A DNA stretch of 64,000 nucleotides, taken from assembly GCF_000472865.1 (NCBI RefSeq), contig NZ_AXAP01000010.1:107468-171467 (forward strand), written 5' to 3'. This DNA comes from Bradyrhizobium elkanii WSM2783. GTDB taxonomy: Bacteria > Pseudomonadota > Alphaproteobacteria > Rhizobiales > Xanthobacteraceae. The position numbers and the translations under genes were made by a program. A model generated the notes under the pieces. That model saw only the letters and a program-made list of their open reading frames with translations. It had not been told where the DNA came from and searched no databases. Positions 59,125 to 64,000 of this stretch are shown here, piece after piece; positions within the stretch are counted from its first letter, which is position 1, and every line of letters starts with the position of its first letter.

Positions 59125-59334
59125 CGTCATTGCGAGCGCAGCGAAGCAATCCATGGTACGGCAAGCGGAGACGTGGATTGCTTCGTCGCTTCGCTCCTCG
59201 CAATGACGGTGTTTGTGGCAGCAGGACCGCGCAACCCCAACCGCCGTCATTGCGAGCGCAAGCGAAGCAATCCACCTTTCCGCGCTCTCGAAAGCCAATG
59301 GATTGCTTCGTCGCTTTCGCTCCTCGCTATGACG
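59125..59334. repeat. two CGTCATTGCGAGCG-type palindromes in tandem
   Basis: Copies at 59125-59207 and 59245-59334. Each starts CGTCATTGCGAGCGCA and ends GCAATGACGG or GCTATGACGG, with inner GCAATCCA/TGGATTGC arms. They lie directly after recG and before the GIY-YIG gene. Confidence 0.92.
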
Positions 59335-59364
59335 GTGTAAGTTTGCGTTGTGGAGGGCGAACGA

Positions 59365-59652
59365 ATGAAACAGCCGTGCGTGTACATCGTCGCAAACAAG
59401 CGTCATGGAACGCTCTATGCGGGTGTGACATCGTATCTGCCGAAGAGGGCCTTTGAGCATCGCGAAGGACTCGTAAAAGGCTTTACGGCGAAGTACGGCT
59501 GCAAGGTGCTGGTCTGGTACGAACTCCACGACACCATGCTCGACGCCATCGCGCGCGAAAAACAGATCAAGGCCGGCAGCCGCGCGAAGAAGATCGCCCT
59601 GATTGAAGCTGTGAACCCGGATTGGAAAGATTTGTACGACACGTTGATCTGA
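59365..59652 (+). CDS. GIY-YIG nuclease-superfamily protein
   Basis: A 95-residue single-domain protein of the UPF0213/YhbQ-like group. The motif is CVYIVANKRHGTLYAGVTSY, followed by the basic EHREGLVKGFT and a Glu in DAIAREKQIK. These positions correspond to the GIY-YIG nuclease site. GGAGGG precedes ATG 59365. It lies between three copies of the CGTCATTGCGAG palindrome, two before and one after, which may reflect spread of the gene with repeats. Confidence 0.85.
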   Translation: MKQPCVYIVANKRHGTLYAGVTSYLPKRAFEHREGLVKGFTAKYGCKVLVWYELHDTMLDAIAREKQIKAGSRAKKIALIEAVNPDWKDLYDTLI

Positions 59653-59665
59653 CTGGCTCTTACCC

Positions 59666-59752
59666 CGTCATCGCGAGCGCAGCGAAGCAATCCATGCCTC
59701 CACGCACGCGGTGACAATGGATTGCTTCGTCGCTTCGCTCCTCGCAATGACG
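59666..59752. repeat. CGTCATTGCGAGCG-type palindrome, copy 4
   Basis: Starts CGTCATCGCGAGCGCAGCG and ends CCTCGCAATGACGG, inner GCAATCCAT/CAATGGATTGC. It begins 14 bases after the GIY-YIG stop. Confidence 0.9.
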
Positions 59753-59763
59753 GTGGTAGCTTT

Positions 59764-60621
59764 TTAGCTATTCTTAGCCTTGCAGCTCTCGGCGAACGCC
59801 CGCAGCTTCGCGACGTCCTCGCCCGCGCCGCTCGCATCCGCAGCGATGTGCTCGAACAGCCGCGCGAATCCCTCATAGGCGAGACTGGCGGGATGATCCG
59901 GGCCGAGGAAAGCGGCGATCTCGCGCATCTCGGCGACCCAGCGATACGCCTTCGGCACCATATCGGGCAGCGCATTCCCGATCCGCGCCAAAATGTGCGG
60001 CTGGCTGAGTGCCAGTTCGTCGCGCAACGCGTCCGCGGCGCCCGCGCGCGTGGCCGCCAGCACCATGGCGGCGCCGACGGCCGTCAGGCCCTTGTTGATG
60101 CCGGCATAGGACATCTTGAGCGCGGAAGCAGCGCCGACCGGCCCTTCGACGATGCGCAAGTCGAGACCGAGTTGCTTGAGCACTGCGAGGTCCTGCGCAT
60201 GTTCGCCCGAGACATAGAATGCCGGTCCGGCTGAGCCCGGTTTCGGCGGCAAGCCGATGACCGCGCCATCGACGAAGCGCGCGCCGGAAGCCGCGATGAT
60301 GTCGGCGACTTTCTGCACCGTCTCGACATTGACGGCATTGCAATCGACGACGACAGGTCTCGTTCGGTGTTTCGCGATATTGGCCGCCAACTGCTCGGCC
60401 AGCGCGATCGCCTCGCCGGGCGGCACGATCGACAAGATGATGTCGGCAGCGGCGATATCGGCCTCATCGGCCGCCACCATGCCGGCGGCCGCCGCGCGTT
60501 TGGCGCTCGCTTCGCTCCGGCCGTGAAGTGAGGTCAGGACGCGGGCGCCGTGTTCGGCCAGGCGTTGCGCCACCGCGCTGCCCATGGCACCCGGCGCGAG
60601 GATCGCGATCGTATTGGACAT
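59764..60621 (-). CDS. NAD(P)-dependent dehydrogenase with DUF1932 C-terminal domain
   Basis: A 285-residue member of the 3-hydroxyisobutyrate/6-phosphogluconate dehydrogenase superfamily. The Rossmann site is IAILAPGAMGSAVAQRLAEH. The catalytic Lys is in ALKMSYAGINKGLTAVG. The C-terminal half is the DUF1932 type. Substrate unknown. ATG 60621 begins directly at the Rossmann fold. Confidence 0.82.
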   Translation of the reverse strand: MSNTIAILAPGAMGSAVAQRLAEHGARVLTSLHGRSEASAKRAAAAGMVAADEADIAAADIILSIVPPGEAIALAEQLAANIAKHRTRPVVVDCNAVNVETVQKVADIIAASGARFVDGAVIGLPPKPGSAGPAFYVSGEHAQDLAVLKQLGLDLRIVEGPVGAASALKMSYAGINKGLTAVGAAMVLAATRAGAADALRDELALSQPHILARIGNALPDMVPKAYRWVAEMREIAAFLGPDHPASLAYEGFARLFEHIAADASGAGEDVAKLRAFAESCKAKNS

Positions 60622-60711
60622 GATGGATCCTGAAGGGTTTTGTAAGACCGCACTTGTAGAACGATCCGAAGGCGAACACGAGTTCGCCTCACCTTCAAAA
60701 TCGGGAGAGCC

Positions 60712-61494
60712 CTATTCCACTTTCGCAGGCGCGGGCTTCGGCTGCAGCGTGGAGGCGGAGTTGGCGATGCGAGCGGCGTTGGCGACACCGGCGAGCGCGG
60801 CGACGCGCTTTGCATCGCCGGAGCCCGGCTGGACGACGCCGGCGGACATGATCAATGTCGCGGCATCCTCGGCGCTCAGCTCGACCTCGATGATCTTGCT
60901 CTTCGGCACGTAGAAGAAGAATCCGGTGGTCGGGTTCGGCGAGCATGGCAGGAACACCGAGATGTGTTCCTCCTGGCCCGGCAGACTCGCCGCGATGTTC
61001 GCGCTCGGCGATTGCGAGATCAGGACGATCGACCACATGCCCGGCGAGGGAAATTCGACCAGGCCGACGCGGCGGAAGCTCGATCCGTTGCCCGAGAACA
61101 GCGTCTCGAACACCTGCTTGAGGCCGCGATAGATCGCGCGCACCGCCGGAATCCGCCCCAGCAGCCGCTCGCCGAGATCGACCAGCGTCCGTCCGATCAA
61201 ATTCGCGGTAAGGAAACCGAGCAGCGTCAGCGCGATCACCGCGACGACCAGCCCGGAACCGGGCACGCCGAATGGCAGGTAAGTTTCAGGGCGATAGGCC
61301 GAAGGCACGAACGGTCGCACCAGGCCGTCGACCCAGGTCACGAACCACCAGGTCAGATAGAGGGTGATCGCCACTGGCCCCGTGACGATCAGCCCGGTCA
61401 GGAAATAGTTTCGAAAGCGGGCCATCAGGCCGCGCGGGCCGTCTGGCGAGTGTTCGCCCGGGGGCGGGATCGGAGGCGGATTCTCGGGGCTCAT
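60712..61494 (-). CDS. DUF502-family membrane protein
   Basis: A 260-residue protein with two membrane segments (YFLTGLIVTGPVAITLYLTW and GSGLVVAVIALTLLGFLTAN) and the conserved VPAVRAIYRG-like loop (RIPAVRAIYRGLKQV). The N-terminus is Pro-rich, the C-terminus Ala-rich. Found next to recG and glmS in many Rhizobiales. Function unknown; a membrane-associated scaffold or transport role is only a guess. Confidence 0.85.
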   Translation of the reverse strand: MSPENPPPIPPPGEHSPDGPRGLMARFRNYFLTGLIVTGPVAITLYLTWWFVTWVDGLVRPFVPSAYRPETYLPFGVPGSGLVVAVIALTLLGFLTANLIGRTLVDLGERLLGRIPAVRAIYRGLKQVFETLFSGNGSSFRRVGLVEFPSPGMWSIVLISQSPSANIAASLPGQEEHISVFLPCSPNPTTGFFFYVPKSKIIEVELSAEDAATLIMSAGVVQPGSGDAKRVAALAGVANAARIANSASTLQPKPAPAKVE

Positions 61495-61586
61495 TATGGT
61501 TCCAGGTCGCAGGGCGCAGCCAGAATCTCCCAGCTAAGCCATCCTAGCAGGTTTTTGAAGGGCCAACGTAATCCGGGCGGTTGCGG

Positions 61587-63413
61587 CTATTCGACCGTAA
61601 CCGACTTCGCAAGGTTGCGCGGCTGGTCGACGTCCGTGCCCATGACCACTGCGGTATGATAGGCGAGGAGCTGCACCGGAACGGCATAGACTATCGGCGT
61701 AAAGGCCGCCGCCATGTCCGGTAGCACGATCGTGACCAGGGAATCGACGGTCGCCTCCGCCGCCCCCTTGGCATCGGTCATCAGGATGATGTTGCCGCCG
61801 CGGGCGGCCACTTCCTGCATGTTGGAGACGGTCTTCTCGAACACCTTGTCGAAAGGCGCGATCACCACGACCGGCATGTTCTCGTCGATCAGCGCGATCG
61901 GCCCGTGCTTGAGCTCGCCGGCGGCATAGCCCTCGGCGTGGATGTAGGAAATTTCCTTCAGCTTCAGCGCACCCTCGAGTGCAAGCGGATAGCTGGTGCC
62001 GCGGCCGAGATAGAGCACATCGTGCGATTTGGAGATCTCGCGTGCGAGCTTCTCGATCTGCGGCTCCGTGGTCAGCGCCGCCGCGATCAATCGGGGAACC
62101 TCGACGAGGCCGTGTACGAGCCGGGCCTCGTCCGCATCCGACAGTTCGCCGCGCGCCTTGCCGGCGGCGACCGCGAGCGATGCCAGCACCATGAGCTGGC
62201 AGGTGAAGGCCTTGGTCGAGGCGACACCGATCTCGGGACCGGCCAGCGTCTGCAGCACGGTCTCGCTCTCGCGCGCGATCGTCGAGGTCGGCACGTTCAC
62301 CACCGAAACCGTATGCGCGCCCTGCTCTTTCGCGTAACGCAACGCGGCCAGCGTGTCGGCAGTCTCGCCGGATTGCGAGATGAAGATCGCAAGATCGCCT
62401 TTCCGCAAAGGCGCCTCGCGGTAGCGGAATTCGGACGCGATATCGATCTCGACCGGCAGGCGCGAGAACCGCTCCAGCCAATATTTCCCGACATAGCCCG
62501 CATAGTTCGCGGTGCCGCAGGCGGTGATCGAGACGCGCTGGATATCCTTGAAATCGAACGGCAGCTTGACCGGCAACGTGACCCGCTCGGTCGCCATGTC
62601 GATATAGCGGGCGAGCGTGTGGCCAACCACTTCCGGTTGCTCGTGGATTTCCTTGGCCATGAAGTGGCGGTAGTTGGCCTTATCGACCAGGAATGCCGAT
62701 GCGCCTGACTTCAGCACCTCGCGGTTGGCGACCGCGCCATGCTCGTCATAGATCACGCCGACGTCGCGCGACAGCACCACCCAGTCGCCGTCCTCGAGAT
62801 AGCTGATCGTATCGGTGAACGGCGCCAGCGCGATCGCGTCCGACCCCAGATACATTTCGCCGTCGCCATGCCCGACCGCGAGCGGCGAACCTTTGCGGGC
62901 GCCGATCAGGAGGTCATTGTGGCCGTTGAACAGGAACGCCAGCGCGAACGCGCCGCGGAGCTGCGGCAGCGACGCCTTCACCGCGTCCTGCGGCGAATAG
63001 CCCTTCAGGAGGTAGGAGTTGACGAGATGGGCGACGACCTCGGTGTCGGTTTCGCTGGAGAATTTCGCGCCGTGCTTCTCGAGCTCCTGGCGCAATTCGC
63101 GAAAATTCTCGATGATGCCGTTGTGGACGACAGCGACATTGTCCGTCGCATGCGGATGCGCATTGCCCTCGGTCGGCCGGCCATGCGTCGCCCAGCGCGT
63201 ATGCCCGATGCCGGTGTGGCCATCGAGCGGCTCGGCGTGCAACCGCGCTTCCAGGTTCTTCAATTTTCCTTCCGCGCGCCGCCGCACCAGATGGTCGCCC
63301 TCCAGCGTGGCGACACCAGCGGAATCATAGCCGCGATACTCAAGTCGCTTGAGCGAATCGACCAGCTGCTCCGCAACCGGTGCCCGTCCGAGAATGCCGA
63401 TAATGCCGCACAT
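61587..63413 (-). CDS. glmS: glucosamine-6-phosphate synthase GlmS
   Basis: Makes glucosamine-6-phosphate from fructose-6-phosphate and glutamine, the entry to peptidoglycan and LPS sugars. The 608-residue protein begins MCGIIGILGR with the glutaminase Cys directly after Met, followed by RGYDSAGVA and HTRWATHG. The two SIS domains include SQSGETADTLAALR, and the end AYHTAVVMGTDVDQPRNLAK is typical. Start ATG 63413 is fixed by the Cys. No glmU is in view upstream; a repeat and a transposase fragment intervene. Confidence 0.97.
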   Translation of the reverse strand: MCGIIGILGRAPVAEQLVDSLKRLEYRGYDSAGVATLEGDHLVRRRAEGKLKNLEARLHAEPLDGHTGIGHTRWATHGRPTEGNAHPHATDNVAVVHNGIIENFRELRQELEKHGAKFSSETDTEVVAHLVNSYLLKGYSPQDAVKASLPQLRGAFALAFLFNGHNDLLIGARKGSPLAVGHGDGEMYLGSDAIALAPFTDTISYLEDGDWVVLSRDVGVIYDEHGAVANREVLKSGASAFLVDKANYRHFMAKEIHEQPEVVGHTLARYIDMATERVTLPVKLPFDFKDIQRVSITACGTANYAGYVGKYWLERFSRLPVEIDIASEFRYREAPLRKGDLAIFISQSGETADTLAALRYAKEQGAHTVSVVNVPTSTIARESETVLQTLAGPEIGVASTKAFTCQLMVLASLAVAAGKARGELSDADEARLVHGLVEVPRLIAAALTTEPQIEKLAREISKSHDVLYLGRGTSYPLALEGALKLKEISYIHAEGYAAGELKHGPIALIDENMPVVVIAPFDKVFEKTVSNMQEVAARGGNIILMTDAKGAAEATVDSLVTIVLPDMAAAFTPIVYAVPVQLLAYHTAVVMGTDVDQPRNLAKSVTVE

Positions 63414-63592
63414 GCGGATCAAAATCCCCAAATCGCCGAAAATTTGCCAAACCGACGACACGCTCCCTTAACGGGAAACGCGGGTACCAACAAACTCAAT
63501 AATTATTGCGGATTGAGACAGTGTTAAAGGGAAGATTAACGGGTGCGGCAGACGGATCCAACCTGCCCCTTCCTATCGCCACAAACCGCCGC

Positions 63593-63698
63593 AGTCATTC
63601 CGGGGCGTCCGAAGGACGAGCCCGGAATCCATTGGGCCGCAGGTGCGGGGGAGAAATGGATTCCGGGTTCGATGCTATCGCATCGCCCCAGAATGACA
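63593..63698. repeat. intergenic palindrome, GTCATTCCGGGG type
   Basis: Left arm GTCATTCCGGGGCG pairs with CGCCCCAGAATGAC; inner GAATCCATT/AATGGATTCC arms. It lies in the 430-base space between glmS and the transposase fragment; the rest of that space shows no gene. Confidence 0.8.
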
Positions 63699-63843
63699 GC
63701 GTCGTTCCGTCGAAAGAGAGCACGATATCGTAGAGCCTGAGAACCAATTCGGTTTTCGGGTAGACGGCATCCGAAGTAGCGGATGTTGAAGACCTCGACG
63801 GTGGAGCGGGGCGGGATTTGCGCGCCGCTATGGTTTGGCGCAG

Positions 63844-64000
63844 CTATGGGTTGGCGAGGCGATGTCCCTGCAGGATGTTGTTGGTGAGGGCGTACCAGAG
63901 CACGACGGCTCGGACCTTTTCGATGCCGCGCACCGTCAATTGCCTGAGGTCCCAGTTGCGCCAGCGGGCATGGATGCATTCGCAGATCGAGCGGGCCTGG
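63844..64000 (-). mobile_element. transposase C-terminus, cut by window edge
   Basis: A minus-strand frame enters at the right edge and ends with TAG at 63844-63846. The 51 visible residues include SICECIHARWRNWDLRQLTV and RGIEKVRAVVLWYALTNNIL, then QGHRLANP. This is the tail of a DDE transposase of the IS5/IS1182-like type common in Bradyrhizobium. The terminal inverted repeat may lie between 63730 and 63840 but I could not define it. Confidence 0.75.

Noticed and set aside
59125..59752. Repeat cluster as a CRISPR array
   Set aside because: Repeats are long palindromes of 80-90 bases with irregular spacing, not short repeats with equal spacers, and no cas genes are present.
63536..63979. 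A 147-residue minus-strand frame near the right edge
   Set aside because: Crosses a palindromic repeat and the transposase tail in a different frame.

Overview
The window is 64 kb of GC-rich chromosome from an alphaproteobacterium of the Bradyrhizobium/Rhodopseudomonas type (Nitrobacteraceae). This rests on gcrA with clustered GANTC sites, a SAM-II riboswitch before metZ, a Cys-free FixK with FixK boxes, the gene orders argD-argF-hslO-apaG and glmS-DUF502-recG-sdhE-mfd, and many intergenic palindromes of the kinds common in these genomes. Most of it is ordinary core chromosome. There is no prophage, CRISPR array or integrative element, and only a transposase fragment at the right edge.

Layout. 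1-6.6 kb: the end of an aerobic benzoyl-CoA (box) operon (boxC, boxB), an SDR, a polysaccharide deacetylase and an OmpA/BON envelope pair. 7-15 kb: a YbhN-like membrane protein, then a complete phosphate regulon (phoR, Pho box, pstSCAB, phoU, phoB). 15-20 kb: the cell-cycle regulator gcrA, arginine genes argD-argF, chaperone hslO and apaG. 20-26 kb: opgC with two SGNH-hydrolase genes (probably periplasmic glucan modification), metZ under a SAM-II riboswitch, and a duplicated-domain dCTP deaminase. 26-35.8 kb: mixed accessory genes (class III cyclase, SDR/TetR pair, PQQ-type sorbosone dehydrogenase, MATE exporter, SRPBCC, VOC, AraC). 35.9-39.8 kb: tRNA-Gly(CCC), an ALDH7-type dehydrogenase, a methyltransferase, an NTF2-like protein and chaB. 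39.8-45 kb: a microaerobic island of a PhaC-like hydrolase, fixK, a universal stress protein, a CBS protein and glucokinase, tied together by three FixK/FNR boxes. 45-52.8 kb: RidA, an FAD dehydrogenase, secreted proteins, a Gly-rich autotransporter and a LuxR-type pseudogene broken by four small indels. 53-64 kb: mfd-sdhE-recG, a repeat-flanked GIY-YIG protein, a dehydrogenase, DUF502, glmS and a transposase C-terminus.

The most informative non-coding signals are the layered metZ leader, a strong promoter that starts transcription at a terminator-like hairpin before argD, four GANTC sites before gcrA, the Pho box, the FixK boxes with tandem FixJ-like repeats before fixK, and a family of three nested cruciform repeats whose variable stems covary. 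Several palindromic repeats supply the stop codon of the neighbouring gene. I found no wholly new system; the best candidates for new biology are the opgC-SGNH-SGNH operon, the argD start-site hairpin and the covarying repeat family.
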